A stretch of 64,000 nt of DNA. Source: Leptospira haakeii (GTDB taxonomy: Bacteria; Spirochaetota; Leptospiria; Leptospirales; Leptospiraceae). Shown here one piece after another: positions 9,441 to 17,750 of the stretch. Every line of letters starts with the position of its first letter. The stretch's first letter is position 1. The notes under the pieces were generated by a model. It was given only the letters and a program-made list of their open reading frames with translations, did not search any database and was not told where the DNA came from. The stretch is taken from assembly GCF_002812045.1 (NCBI RefSeq), contig NZ_NPEG01000002.1, positions 248,001-312,000 on the forward strand. Reading direction: 5' to 3'. A program made the translations under genes and the position numbers.

Positions 9441-9653
9441 CCTAGCGCCTTTTTCGAAGACATTTTTCACACAAAGTCACTAAGCCACAAAGTTAAAGAA
9501 GGGGTCTTGTTCGAGCTCCAATAGATGGATATTTTCGAATTCACAAAGAAATATTTTCTTGATGTAAGATAAAAATCGGAAAGGATTCACGAATTCGCGA
9601 TCCGAAGGGAATTCCTTCGGGTCTACCTACATGACAGGGAGCACCGAACTCGA
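9441..9653. other. Non-coding spacer with hairpin upstream of the 9654 gene
   Basis: No gene is visible. The stretch CACAAAGTCACTAAGCCACA at 9469-9488 has a short direct reiteration of CACAAAG. A perfect 7-bp stem with a 5-base loop, CCGAAGG-GAATT-CCTTCGG, lies at 9602-9620. This is about 34 bases before the ATG at 9654, with no following U-run. It may be a leader hairpin or operator for that gene. Confidence 0.35.
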
Positions 9654-10394
9654 ATGAAACGCATTCCATCCTTAAGATTTCTTTTATTAGGGATCTTTCT
9701 TTTAACTACCTCATCCTTATCAGCAGCCGGAACTTATTCCGAAGGTTGGACAGTTGCAAAATTGATCCAATTCGAGAGCAGAGGGGTAATCTTTGAATCT
9801 TACGAAGGTCTTTTAGAAGTTTATACTATAAACGATTCGGAAGCTTGCGACGAAATGAAAGACGAATGTTTTGTTCCGGCAAAACAAAAGATCGAATTCA
9901 GTGTTCGTCCTGAAAATGCAGACGTAGTGAATTTCTTAAGCAAAAGTTTAAACCAGGAAATTTTAGTCCAATACAGAATCCATAGATTGGAGCCTATCGC
10001 ATTATCTTCTGATTACGAAGTGGTGGGAGCTCAACTCCAAGAGAAGTCCCTTCCTAAAGGTTTGCCAGATAAGATAGTAAGCAAAACTAAAAGCGGAGGA
10101 AAAAGAAATTTTTCCGTTACAGGTCGTATTCTAAGTTTAGAATATAAGGGAACTATGATCGGAACCTGGGAAGGATTATATCTGGATGAGACCAGAAATA
10201 AAGTTCACCCATTCTCGATCACTGATGAAGAGATCGCAACCTTCGCAACAAGCACTCTTAAATTCGGACTTAGATATTTCTTAGGAGTTTCCGTTGCTTA
10301 TGTAACCGGCTGGAGAGATTCTCATTATGATATTTATGAGATTAACTTCAAAACCCCTGCAGGCGCGTTGGAGCCGGCTGGCAAAACCCAATAA
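9654..10394 (+). CDS. Conserved-looking exported protein, function unknown
   Basis: This is a 246-residue protein with a clear signal peptide (hydrophobic core 8-22, cleavage near SAAG). The mature protein has no membrane segment and two halves of similar character. Each has a 'GRI/AKLIQFESRGVIFESYEGL' or 'GRILSLEYKGTMIGTWEGLY' pattern (about residues 33-52 and 157-178), so it may contain an internal duplication of one beta domain. Two cysteines (about 62 and 69) could form a disulfide in the first half only. I do not recognise the family. It has its own terminator at 10420-10460. Confidence 0.8.
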   Translation: MKRIPSLRFLLLGIFLLTTSSLSAAGTYSEGWTVAKLIQFESRGVIFESYEGLLEVYTINDSEACDEMKDECFVPAKQKIEFSVRPENADVVNFLSKSLNQEILVQYRIHRLEPIALSSDYEVVGAQLQEKSLPKGLPDKIVSKTKSGGKRNFSVTGRILSLEYKGTMIGTWEGLYLDETRNKVHPFSITDEEIATFATSTLKFGLRYFLGVSVAYVTGWRDSHYDIYEINFKTPAGALEPAGKTQ

Positions 10395-10419
10395 TTCACA
10401 TTAAGGTTTTATTAAGTGA

Positions 10420-10460
10420 AAGGCCGATGTAGGAGTTCCTATATCGGCCTTTTTTATTTT
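10420..10460 (+). terminator. Rho-independent terminator after the 9654 gene
   Basis: AAGGCCGATrT pairs with ATATCGGCCTT around the loop AGGAGTTCC, followed by a T-rich run (TTTTTTATTTT). It lies 26 bases past the stop at 10394. A second hairpin, ATGTCG...CGACAT at about 10477-10498, has the same GTAGGAGTTCC loop but no T-run. Confidence 0.85.
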
Positions 10461-10511
10461 AGAGTGTTACGAGAATGTCGCCGTAGGAGTTCCGACATGA
10501 AGCGACTTTAA

Positions 10512-11558
10512 TTAAGGATGGAAACTTCCGTCGGACTGGATTTTAGGTCCCTTTCCCGGAAAATCGGATTTAGTTAAAGTCTGGATCAGCTCAGTAGTCT
10601 TAGCTTCTGGATCCGGAGCAGGAATTCCATTTTGGCTTAATTGTAATGGATGGATCTTACCTTTGATAAAATTCCCTTGTTTATCCAAGTCTGCCTCTAA
10701 GACCAACGAATATCCACCGTATCCTTTTGTAGAGAATACTCTATATCCTAAAAAGTTTCCTAATGAGTAAGCTATTAATTTTCCTTTATACAATTCAAAT
10801 GCTCTAGGCAAATGAGGTCCATGTCCGATGAATAAGTCTGCACCTGCGTCGATCAAGGCGTGAGAAAGAGCGACTAGGTTTCCTCTATATTCTCCGTAAA
10901 ATCTTTCCTGCTCATTTTTCACATGCAAAGCTGGTCCACCTTCTGCACCGCCGTGAACTGATATAAAAACCAATTGTGCTTTTTTCTTAGCTTCTTTTAC
11001 AAGAGCCACACCTTCTTCAATATGGTTCACATGATTATGAGCGCTTTCCATATGGCTGAATCCGATCCAAGCCACGGAAATTCCTTTTGCATTCATATAA
11101 GTGATCGCACCTTTTTTTCCGGTATATCTAACTCCGGCTTCTGAAAGATTTTTGCCTGTATCTTCAAAACCTTGTTGGTGAAAATCCAAACTATGGTTAT
11201 TTGCGATGGAAACGATATCAAATCCAACATCCTTTAGGATTTTTGCATATGATGGAGGAGTTCTGAAAGCAAATATAAGAGGACGATTTATATTTTTAGC
11301 ACAATGAGGATAATCGGTTAGAGTACTTTCGAAATTCGCAAATAGTATATCTGCCCCTCTCAAACTTGGTTCCACCTGAGAGAACAAAGTGTTTCTAGGA
11401 TCGGAAGGAAGTTTATTCTCCGGATAATTGGTTCCCATGACCAAATCTCCCACCGCTTTGATCTTCAAAGTTTCAGGTTCTACAGATTCAATCGGCTGGC
11501 ATTGGGAAAATAAAAGAGAGAGCCCTAAAAGAGAGGACAATGTAAGGATTCTATACAT
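10512..11558 (-). CDS. CapA/PgsA-family metallophosphatase-fold lipoprotein
   Basis: This is a 348-residue protein with a signal and lipobox (LLFSQC, Cys 20). The CapA fold spans about 35-315. It shows the AVGDLVMG first metal motif, the [12 protein letters not shown] strand, [13 protein letters not shown] with the NNH metal motif, [10 protein letters not shown], and [12 protein letters not shown] with the GHGPH motif. Related proteins act in poly-gamma-glutamate capsule synthesis or phosphoesterase reactions. No other pgs/cap genes lie nearby, so capsule synthesis is not supported here. The gene appears monocistronic. Confidence 0.88.
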   Translation of the reverse strand: MYRILTLSSLLGLSLLFSQCQPIESVEPETLKIKAVGDLVMGTNYPENKLPSDPRNTLFSQVEPSLRGADILFANFESTLTDYPHCAKNINRPLIFAFRTPPSYAKILKDVGFDIVSIANNHSLDFHQQGFEDTGKNLSEAGVRYTGKKGAITYMNAKGISVAWIGFSHMESAHNHVNHIEEGVALVKEAKKKAQLVFISVHGGAEGGPALHVKNEQERFYGEYRGNLVALSHALIDAGADLFIGHGPHLPRAFELYKGKLIAYSLGNFLGYRVFSTKGYGGYSLVLEADLDKQGNFIKGKIHPLQLSQNGIPAPDPEAKTTELIQTLTKSDFPGKGPKIQSDGSFHP

Positions 11559-11621
11559 AGGGGAAGGATTTTAGAAACCCTATCCCTGGCAAAGCGGTTT
11601 TTCTTAGGTTAAAGCCCCTTC

Positions 11622-12188
11622 TTAAGGACCTACAATAACTACAGGAGTAGTAACTATTACAGGAATAACTCCAATAAGTAAACCTTCGGGAAGATTTATA
11701 TCTGAACTAGTGCTGATAGCTCTGAATTCAATCACACAACTGCCAGTGAAGAAAAACGTGGTAAAAAGCGTCTGAGAAGCGTAACTATTTGAACCAGAAA
11801 ACATGACTGAAGTAGAATTTTCACTACTCTGAGAAGGGCAATTTATATAATCCATAGAAGCTTGCAGAATAGACTCCGAGTTTCCGCTCCACTCGGAAGG
11901 GATAGGAGATTTGATAGAAGCTGTAAATGACCCATTTTGGTTTTGCTCTAAAGTCAAAACGGGAGGATTAAATTGTAAAAGATAAGGACTCGAAATTACT
12001 CCGAGCACTGATAATAAGGCTGCGGCTTGTTTATCCGGATCCTTTTTTTCTTGTTCAGAAAGACCCAAGAACTCTTTGCCCACATCTGTCCCTGTAAGCA
12101 CAAGTCCACAACTTACGTTATGGGCAATGAGCATAAGGAAGATAAAACTTGTTATAAATTTTTTTCTAAGGGGAAGAGATATCCGCAT
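11622..12188 (-). CDS. Small lipoprotein, distant member of the NCGL family
   Basis: This is a 188-residue protein with a signal ending in a lipobox-like NVSCGL (Cys about 27). After it comes a charged linker (SEQEKKDPDKQ), then ALLSVLGVISSPYLLQFNPP and a beta-rich C-terminal domain with a cysteine pair. The order CGL, LAALG-like helix, GF/QFNP and beta domain matches the two lipoproteins at 13180 and 13989, so I treat it as a distant paralogue. No function is recognised. It is divergent from the methyltransferase at 12292. Confidence 0.72.
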   Translation of the reverse strand: MRISLPLRKKFITSFIFLMLIAHNVSCGLVLTGTDVGKEFLGLSEQEKKDPDKQAAALLSVLGVISSPYLLQFNPPVLTLEQNQNGSFTASIKSPIPSEWSGNSESILQASMDYINCPSQSSENSTSVMFSGSNSYASQTLFTTFFFTGSCVIEFRAISTSSDINLPEGLLIGVIPVIVTTPVVIVGP

Positions 12189-12291
12189 CTTCTACGTTTA
12201 ACAATAAATTTATCCAAAAAGCAAGCCTTAAAAATCGGATCAGGTCCCCATTTTATGTCGGAAAACCCCGTAAATCACCGATCCTTATAGT

Positions 12292-13161
12292 ATGCAATCC
12301 ATTCCTTGCAATACTTGTTCTAATTTGGAATTTATACCACTTTTCTCCAAGGCCAGCCCCAAAGGTGAGATATTCCAAATAGTAGAATGCAAAAAATGTA
12401 AATTAGTTCAGGTCAATCCCCAACCTAGCTTGGAAGAAGTTTCCAAGTATTATGAAGATTCTTACTTCACCCAAAGGACTGACAGAGGTTACGATAATTA
12501 TTATTCTGAAGAAACCAAAAAAGAGATCGCAAGGGTATTCAATCTAAATCTGCAAGATTTAGGTTTCTTTGATTGGGAAAGATTATTAGGTTCCGAAAGA
12601 TCTGCATTAGATGTAGGCTGCGCTGCAGGTTATTTTTTAGATTATCTTAAGAGCAGGAATTGGAAAACCAAAGGTTTGGATATTGCAAGTGGACCTGTTC
12701 GTTTTGCGAAAGAGACATTAGGTTTGGATGTGGAACAAAAAGATTTTTTGACCTGGGATTTGGAAGGAAAAGAAAAATTCGATCTGATTACTCTTTGGGC
12801 AAGTATAGAACATCTTCATCATCCCAAAGAAACACTTCAAAAAATCTTAAAACACTTAAAGCCGGGAGGAAGGATGATACTTTCTACCTGCAGATATGGA
12901 GTTCTTGCAAAATATCTGGGACCTAAATGGAGATATTTAAATGTTCCAGAACATCTTTATTATTATAGTTTGCCTGGTATTATTTCTTTAGGAAACGAAT
13001 TGGGTTATATCCCACTCGAACATATTTCATATGGAAGTGGACTTACTGCTAAAAAGGGATCCGGGATCTTCTACAAAACTTCTAAGAAGGTAGCAGATTG
13101 GGCGGTCAAAAAATTTGACCAAGGAGATATGATGGCGGTTTGTTTCGGAGTAGCGAGATAA
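12292..13161 (+). CDS. Class I SAM-dependent methyltransferase with N-terminal zinc ribbon
   Basis: This is a 289-residue protein. The N-terminus has two CxxC pairs (CNTC and CKKC, residues about 6-36) of the zinc-ribbon type often found in sugar or lipid methyltransferases. The Rossmann domain follows with motif [12 protein letters not shown] (about 105-115) and [16 protein letters not shown] (about 163-178). The late motif [12 protein letters not shown] lies at about 190-201. The substrate is unknown. Its last 36 bases (13126-13161) have a degenerate second copy at 13931-13966, a remnant of a local duplication. Confidence 0.85.
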   Translation: MQSIPCNTCSNLEFIPLFSKASPKGEIFQIVECKKCKLVQVNPQPSLEEVSKYYEDSYFTQRTDRGYDNYYSEETKKEIARVFNLNLQDLGFFDWERLLGSERSALDVGCAAGYFLDYLKSRNWKTKGLDIASGPVRFAKETLGLDVEQKDFLTWDLEGKEKFDLITLWASIEHLHHPKETLQKILKHLKPGGRMILSTCRYGVLAKYLGPKWRYLNVPEHLYYYSLPGIISLGNELGYIPLEHISYGSGLTAKKGSGIFYKTSKKVADWAVKKFDQGDMMAVCFGVAR

Positions 13162-13179
13162 TCTGATTTTAGTCGCGGC

Positions 13180-13758
13180 TTAAGGAGTAACGTTTACTTG
13201 AAGATCGCCGATATCGGTCCCAACGGGCAGAGCAGTTCCGTTGGAAGATATTATAACATGCTTAAACAATCCGCTTGTGACTATGCCGCAGGAAAAACTG
13301 ATTCCCCCTCCGCCTAAAGTTAGAGGGAAGATATCATCACTAGCAACCATATATGTTTGACTTGGAGCCAAACACGAAGAACTTCCGGTCCATTGTATCC
13401 CAAAAGTAAAGTCTCCGCTTGTACCACCCGGTGCTGCCTGCGCCCCTAAATTTAAACCGACGACTGCAGTGCCGCCGCCAGGCCAGGATGCAAGCGTAAT
13501 GGTATACAACCCTTTTCCAGATGCAGCACTAAAACTGAGTGTATTTGGATTAAATCCAAGTATTCCAGATGAGCCACTGCCGCCACCCTCACTTAAACCT
13601 AGAGCCGCAAGTATAGCGTTGGAATTATCATCTCCGGAAGCGCTTTTTGCCGCTTGTTCGGATTGATATTCCAAAGCAAGACCGCAATTAAAAATAAAAA
13701 CGAATGAGAATAATATTATAAATTTATAAACTATCCCAAAAGAAGAATTAAGTTTCAT
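13180..13758 (-). CDS. NCGL-family lipoprotein, tandem paralogue A
   Basis: This is a 192-residue protein read from the ATG at 13758. An in-frame start at 13890 would run through a degenerate hairpin and lacks a signal peptide, so I reject it. The signal has a hydrophobic core ending FVFIFNCGLALEYQ, with a lipobox Cys in NCGL. It continues with AILAALGL, a Gly/Ser linker, a GFNPNTLSFSAASGKGLYTI strand pair and a compact beta domain containing two cysteines. It is closely related to the product at 13989-14534. Function is unknown; a surface or periplasmic lipoprotein is likely. Confidence 0.78.
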   Translation of the reverse strand: MKLNSSFGIVYKFIILFSFVFIFNCGLALEYQSEQAAKSASGDDNSNAILAALGLSEGGGSGSSGILGFNPNTLSFSAASGKGLYTITLASWPGGGTAVVGLNLGAQAAPGGTSGDFTFGIQWTGSSSCLAPSQTYMVASDDIFPLTLGGGGISFSCGIVTSGLFKHVIISSNGTALPVGTDIGDLQVNVTP

Positions 13759-13930
13759 AAGCCCGTTCCAAACGACCAGTTTTCTAACTATATAAGGATA
13801 ATCACTTGAAACAAGTTGTATTTCAAAAGAAGGGAATTTATTATCGATTTGAAAATATTTTTCATCCCCCATTCGAGGGATGCGGAACATTCATATTTTT
13901 TAATATTATTCGAATCAAAGGAATCGATGA

Positions 13931-13966
13931 GACATGATGGCGATTTGTTTCGGAGTGGGGAGATAA
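13931..13966 (+). pseudogene. Fossil of the methyltransferase 3' end
   Basis: These 36 bases copy the last 11 codons plus stop of the methyltransferase at 12292-13161 with four substitutions, and have no upstream coding sequence. The copy marks the edge of the tandem duplication and is too short to be functional. Confidence 0.75.
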
Positions 13967-13988
13967 CAGTTTAAAAATTGCGCGATTC

Positions 13989-14534
13989 TTAAGGTGTTAT
14001 AGTGATGTTCAATGTTCCCAAAACTGTGCCATTCGCTGGAGCGCCAGTACCGAAAGAGGAAGAAACGGCATACTGAATAGTTCCTGTTCCGACATTACTA
14101 CAAGAGAATGTAATTCCTGACTGCTGAATCGGATAAAAAGAATCACTTACCATTGACACTGTATTAGGAGAAGGAGCCGGGCAACTCGCTGTTTTTGGAA
14201 CCCAGGTCCCCACCAAATCAATTTGGCCACTACCTGCCAATGGCCAAGTTGCAATGGTAAGCGAATAAGTTGTCTTTCCAGACGCGGCAGTAAAAGAGAT
14301 ATTAGATGGTGAAAAACCGATCATACTAGAAGCTCCACCACCTGTAGCGCCTCCCCCGGAACTCAATCCAAGTGCGGCTAAAACAGGGCTATTATTATTC
14401 TCTTGAGATGCCTGAGCGGCCTCTTCTTCCGCTTGGTATCCTAAAGCAAGTCCACAATTTAAGGCAAAGGCAACAAATAGAAATATTATAAATTCATAAA
14501 GTATAGAATTGGAAGAAAAACGATACGACAACAT
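13989..14534 (-). CDS. NCGL-family lipoprotein, tandem paralogue B
   Basis: This is a 181-residue protein read from the ATG at 14534, which follows AAGGGGAA at good spacing. A start at 14585 would add a stretch without signal character. The layout matches paralogue A: signal ending FALNCGLALGYQ, VLAALGLSSGG, a Gly/Ser linker, GFSPSNISFTAASGKTTYSL and a beta domain with two cysteines. Divergence is greatest in the C-terminal beta domain, as expected for a surface-facing part. Function is unknown. Confidence 0.8.
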   Translation of the reverse strand: MLSYRFSSNSILYEFIIFLFVAFALNCGLALGYQAEEEAAQASQENNNSPVLAALGLSSGGGATGGGASSMIGFSPSNISFTAASGKTTYSLTIATWPLAGSGQIDLVGTWVPKTASCPAPSPNTVSMVSDSFYPIQQSGITFSCSNVGTGTIQYAVSSSFGTGAPANGTVLGTLNITITP

Positions 14535-14630
14535 AGGAGAATTCCCCTTACCAGTATGATAAGCGAATATCGGGCCTATACACAAGTAGGATTTTCGTAA
14601 TGGGAAAATTTATTGACTGAAAGTGAGAGA

Positions 14631-14656
14631 CCGCATCCCTCATTGGAGGGATGCGG
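14631..14656 (-). terminator. Hairpin after the 14669 lipoprotein gene
   Basis: CCGCATCCCTC and GAGGGATGCGG form a perfect 11-bp stem with a 4-base loop, 12 bases beyond the stop of the minus-strand gene at 14669. The following run is C/T-rich rather than pure T, so termination efficiency is uncertain. A decayed copy lies at 13863-13885. Confidence 0.6.
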
Positions 14657-14668
14657 CAGTAGTAAAGG

Positions 14669-15403
14669 TCAGTGTTTTTCTTTGCCGGATTCTTTTGCAG
14701 GAGGAGGAGTATCTTTTACTTTGATGATCTTAGTCGCGAAGATCACTTTATATACTTCCTTTTTCAAAAGAGTAAATTCATGCTTTTGCCCGTTGGAATC
14801 TTCCGTTTCCAGCTTAAGGGAATCCACATCTTGGCCAACTACTCTGGCTTCAGTTGTTTTACCGGTTCTCAAAATGATCATGCTGTAATTTTTACCTGCA
14901 TGCTCCGCCGGGCTAGTTTTATCCAAATACTTACGTAGAGCATCTTCCAATTCTTTTTCGGTCTTGGAGAAAAACTCTGCATGAGCTCTAGTCTTTTCTT
15001 CCTCGAAGAATTTTTCGTATTGGTCTTTATGAACAAATCTGGTTCCTAAATCACATTCATTAACAGTTACTCTATAGAATACAACTGTGCCGAAAAAACC
15101 GGTGAAAAGGTTCAGGGTCGCCTGCCATCCATTCACTGAATGTTCTGCGAAGTAAACCTTACCTTCTTTCTTTTCAATCTCAATATCCCTCGAACCAGGG
15201 ATACGCCATAGACCATAAAGAGCGAACCAACGATTATAACGTGTTAGTTCCTCGCAGGGTTTACTCCCTACTTCCAGGCCCAGTTTATCCTCTCCTGCGA
15301 ATTCTATCCTTTTATCTAAAGTACAGTTTTGGAGAAATAATGCGGTTATACCGATTAGGGTAATAATTTTACAAAAATTCGAATATCGTCTACTTGGAAG
15401 CAT
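14669..15403 (-). CDS. Lipoprotein of unknown function
   Basis: This is a 244-residue protein with a signal and lipobox (ALFLQNC, Cys about 26). Residues about 45-125 contain KPCEELTRYNRWFALYGLWR and a hydrophobic GWQATLNLFTGFFGTVVFY segment followed by NECDLG. The two later cysteines may pair. The second half is a charged helical region (about 130-180), then a beta segment (YSMIILRTGKTTEARVVGQD) resembling a small SH3-like strand set, and a charged tail. I do not recognise the family. It is transcribed toward the NCGL duplication. Confidence 0.75.
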   Translation of the reverse strand: MLPSRRYSNFCKIITLIGITALFLQNCTLDKRIEFAGEDKLGLEVGSKPCEELTRYNRWFALYGLWRIPGSRDIEIEKKEGKVYFAEHSVNGWQATLNLFTGFFGTVVFYRVTVNECDLGTRFVHKDQYEKFFEEEKTRAHAEFFSKTEKELEDALRKYLDKTSPAEHAGKNYSMIILRTGKTTEARVVGQDVDSLKLETEDSNGQKHEFTLLKKEVYKVIFATKIIKVKDTPPPAKESGKEKH

Positions 15404-15453
15404 ACGACATGTTCAAAACGCTATAATAACGTAATCAAACCTATTTTAATTCT

Positions 15454-15942
15454 TTACGATTTTTTTTGGGGGAGTGTAGAAGTTTTTCTGATTTTAGGAT
15501 CTGTATTTAAAGCCACTGGCCATAAAGTCTTCTTCTTTGGTTTGTCCTTAAACAACCTTACAAAAAAGTAAAATGGCACTGCGATTGCCAGAAACAGAAA
15601 AAGGTATCTAGGAAGAGTGGATTCTAGAATGGATTCTCGTATTAAACCTAAGGCTCGTCCCTCATTCTCCGGGATCTTATTTCGATAATCGGAGCCGTAT
15701 TCATACGCATAAACTTTCAATTTCAGTCCTCTCCAAGCCTTTTCAATCGGATTCAATCTATTCTCAAAAGCGGATTCTGAACTTACCCGATCTAACTTTA
15801 ATACGCTACCAAGCATTGCGCTTATCAGAAAAAAGCAAAATGGAATTCCTACCAAAAGAAGGAATAAAGGAGATGAAGATCTGTTACGAGATGGGACCTT
15901 CTTTATTTGCTTTTTATTCTTTGGTTTTGCAGAATTCATCAC
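15454..15942 (-). CDS. Small protein with two membrane segments, unknown
   Basis: This is a 162-residue protein. A very basic N-terminus (residues 1-22) precedes a first transmembrane helix (about 26-47). A roughly 65-residue extracytoplasmic loop follows, then a second helix (about 112-130) and a basic tail rich in Lys and Thr. The topology predicts both ends in the cytoplasm. No family is recognised. It is divergent from the metzincin-like lipoprotein at 16044 and probably cotranscribed with the 14669 gene, 50 bases downstream. Confidence 0.65.
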   Translation of the reverse strand: MMNSAKPKNKKQIKKVPSRNRSSSPLFLLLVGIPFCFFLISAMLGSVLKLDRVSSESAFENRLNPIEKAWRGLKLKVYAYEYGSDYRNKIPENEGRALGLIRESILESTLPRYLFLFLAIAVPFYFFVRLFKDKPKKKTLWPVALNTDPKIRKTSTLPQKKS

Positions 15943-16043
15943 TTAAAACTTTGACTGCTCGGATACAAGCTTCCTCTATTAGTATCGAACGAAAGTCCTT
16001 GCTTTTCCAAGGAGTTTTTCTAAAGTTCAAAAGAATTCCAAAC

Positions 16044-16730
16044 ATGCGACATATTCGTTTCCTTCTTCTTATCTTATTAACCTCCTGCACAACCGTTGGA
16101 TTTCATAGGTCCTCTGTGAGAGATACATATGAATACGGAAAAATGAAATTCATCCGAGTCTGTGTCTGGAAGGACGAAAACGTCTCCAAGGAAAGAATGA
16201 ATTATCTATTCGATTCTTGGAATGAAGAATTAATCTTATATAATTTGCAAGCAAAGGTAGCTCAGGTAAAGGATTGGCAAAGACCTGGGTGGACAGGCAA
16301 AGCAATCATGGAAGAACTATATAATGCAGAACTTCCCGAGGGTTGTGATCGGATCTTGGCATTGGCAGGAGTTAGATTCTCCGACATTGCATACGAATTC
16401 GCCTCTTATATACTAGCATTATTTTTCATACCTACATTCGAAGTTTTAGGGGCAGTGGATAGTCCCACAGGAACCAGGGGATTTGTTTTAGCTCATACTG
16501 CATCTTTAGGGCATTTACTCGTAGGCGGAGCCTCCAATACTATAGTTCACGAAGGATATCATCTATTAGGATGCGGACATGCATTTTATCTTTCAGAATG
16601 TTACGGGCAGATCAAAGAACTAAAAACAACCTCAGAAATTGCAGGAGATTCTTTTTTCCCAGCCACTTATCCTGGAGGAGGGTTCATCACTTCCAGGAAA
16701 CAATTGAATTATTTTTTTTTAGGGCGTTAA
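16044..16730 (+). CDS. Lipoprotein with metzincin-type zinc motif, candidate metallopeptidase
   Basis: This is a 228-residue protein read from the ATG at 16044, which opens a signal peptide with lipobox ILLTSC (Cys about 14). A longer in-frame reading from 15816 runs through the divergent gene at 15454 and has no signal. Residues 169-179 read HEGYHLLGCGH, an exact HExxHxxGxxH zinc-binding and catalytic motif (zinc ligands H169, H173, H179; base E170). No methionine follows, so a classical Met-turn is absent. A hydrophobic stretch lies at about 110-130. I infer a membrane-anchored protease. Substrate and activity are unproven. Nearby cysteines (177 and 184-186) may stabilise the site. Confidence 0.75.
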   Translation: MRHIRFLLLILLTSCTTVGFHRSSVRDTYEYGKMKFIRVCVWKDENVSKERMNYLFDSWNEELILYNLQAKVAQVKDWQRPGWTGKAIMEELYNAELPEGCDRILALAGVRFSDIAYEFASYILALFFIPTFEVLGAVDSPTGTRGFVLAHTASLGHLLVGGASNTIVHEGYHLLGCGHAFYLSECYGQIKELKTTSEIAGDSFFPATYPGGGFITSRKQLNYFFLGR

Positions 16731-16798
16731 ACGTTTAGATCCGCTCTCTATTTCTGATTCCTACTTTAATCAAATCGAGCTTATAAAAACCTGGAAGA

Positions 16799-17743
16799 AT
16801 GAGCCAAACTTCCGAGAAAACTAAGGAACATTCATCTGCCGGACTCAGTGAAGAAACCTTAGGTTATCTATACGCTCTAGCAGGAACAGTATTATTCTCC
16901 TCTAAAGGAGTGATCGTAAAGCTAGTTTATAAATTTGGAATAGATTCAGTCACAGTTCTTGCACTCAGAATGATATTTGCCATCCCATTCTTTGCATTTG
17001 TTCTATACCAAGAATCCAGGAAAAGTTCGGACAAACCAATCTCTCAAAAAGATTATGCGATCGTAGTTTTACTTGCATTCATCGGTTATTATATGGCTAG
17101 TTTTTTCGATTTCTGGGGTTTAGAATACTTATCCGCCTCTATGGAAAGACTTGTCCTATTTACATTCCCTGCACTTGTTCTTCTTTTAGGTTTTGTTTTT
17201 TTAAAGAAGAAGGTTCACAAGATCGAGATCTACTCCGTGGCTCTCACATACTCAGGCATATTATTGGCATTTTTACCTGACGCGGAAGCCCAAGGAAAAT
17301 CCGCTTGGATCGGAGCAACCCTAGTGTTTCTTTCTGCTTTAGCCTACGCAGTCTATTTAATAGGAAGCGGGCAGATGATCCCTAAACTTGGTTCTCGAAA
17401 ATTCACCGCACTTTTGATGATCTGGTCTGGAGTTTTTGTATTAATTCATTTCTTCTTCACCAAAAATTATGAAATCCTAATACAACAACCTTTGCCTGTC
17501 TATGGTTATGGATTTGCCTTAGGATTTTTGACTACGGTAGTTCCCGCATTCTTAACTACAGCCGGTATCCAAAGGATAGGTTCCAATAAGGCATCCATCG
17601 CAGGAAGTGTTGGCCCGGTCTTTACTTTATTTTTAGCAGCAATTCTCTTAGGAGAGATCATCACCTGGGAAAATGTGGTCGGAACAGTTATCGTTCTTTC
17701 AGGAGTGTTTTTGTTAGGAAGAAAGAAAAAGGCTTTGGAGTAA
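16799..17743 (+). CDS. EamA/DMT-family transporter
   Basis: This is a 314-residue protein with about ten transmembrane helices in two EamA repeats (about 22-155 and 165-308). The first repeat contains LYALAGTVLFSSKGVIVKLV and the second GSVGPVFTLFLAAILLGE, the usual EamA signature before the last helices. It is an inner-membrane permease for small metabolites, with specificity not predictable from sequence. It converges on the phosphatase gene with a 7-base gap. Confidence 0.88.
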   Translation: MSQTSEKTKEHSSAGLSEETLGYLYALAGTVLFSSKGVIVKLVYKFGIDSVTVLALRMIFAIPFFAFVLYQESRKSSDKPISQKDYAIVVLLAFIGYYMASFFDFWGLEYLSASMERLVLFTFPALVLLLGFVFLKKKVHKIEIYSVALTYSGILLAFLPDAEAQGKSAWIGATLVFLSALAYAVYLIGSGQMIPKLGSRKFTALLMIWSGVFVLIHFFFTKNYEILIQQPLPVYGYGFALGFLTTVVPAFLTTAGIQRIGSNKASIAGSVGPVFTLFLAAILLGEIITWENVVGTVIVLSGVFLLGRKKKALE

Positions 17744-17750
17744 AAACTCC

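Larger units (their letters stand above)
13126..14656. repeat. Tandem duplication of about 0.8 kb spanning two lipoprotein genes
   Basis: Three collinear markers occur twice. The 3' end of the methyltransferase (13126-13161) matches 13931-13966 at 32 of 36 bases. The lipoprotein genes 13180-13758 and 13989-14534 are paralogous. The hairpin sequence at 13863-13885 matches 14634-14656 at 21 of 23 bases. Spacings agree in the two copies (19 versus 23 bases, and 105 versus 100 bases). I therefore infer one duplication event followed by divergence. Confidence 0.8.

Noticed and set aside
9123..9483. Reading frames on both strands over the TonB-receptor leader
   Set aside because: They cover the cobalamin riboswitch and a GC-rich repeat, where conserved RNA motifs explain the sequence.
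13759..13890. Longer N-terminus for the lipoprotein at 13180
   Set aside because: The extension runs through a decayed hairpin copy and would bury the signal peptide; the ATG at 13758 restores the lipoprotein layout seen in the paralogue.
15816..16043. Longer N-terminus for the metzincin-like lipoprotein
   Set aside because: It overlaps the divergent gene at 15454-15942 and removes the signal peptide from the N-terminus.
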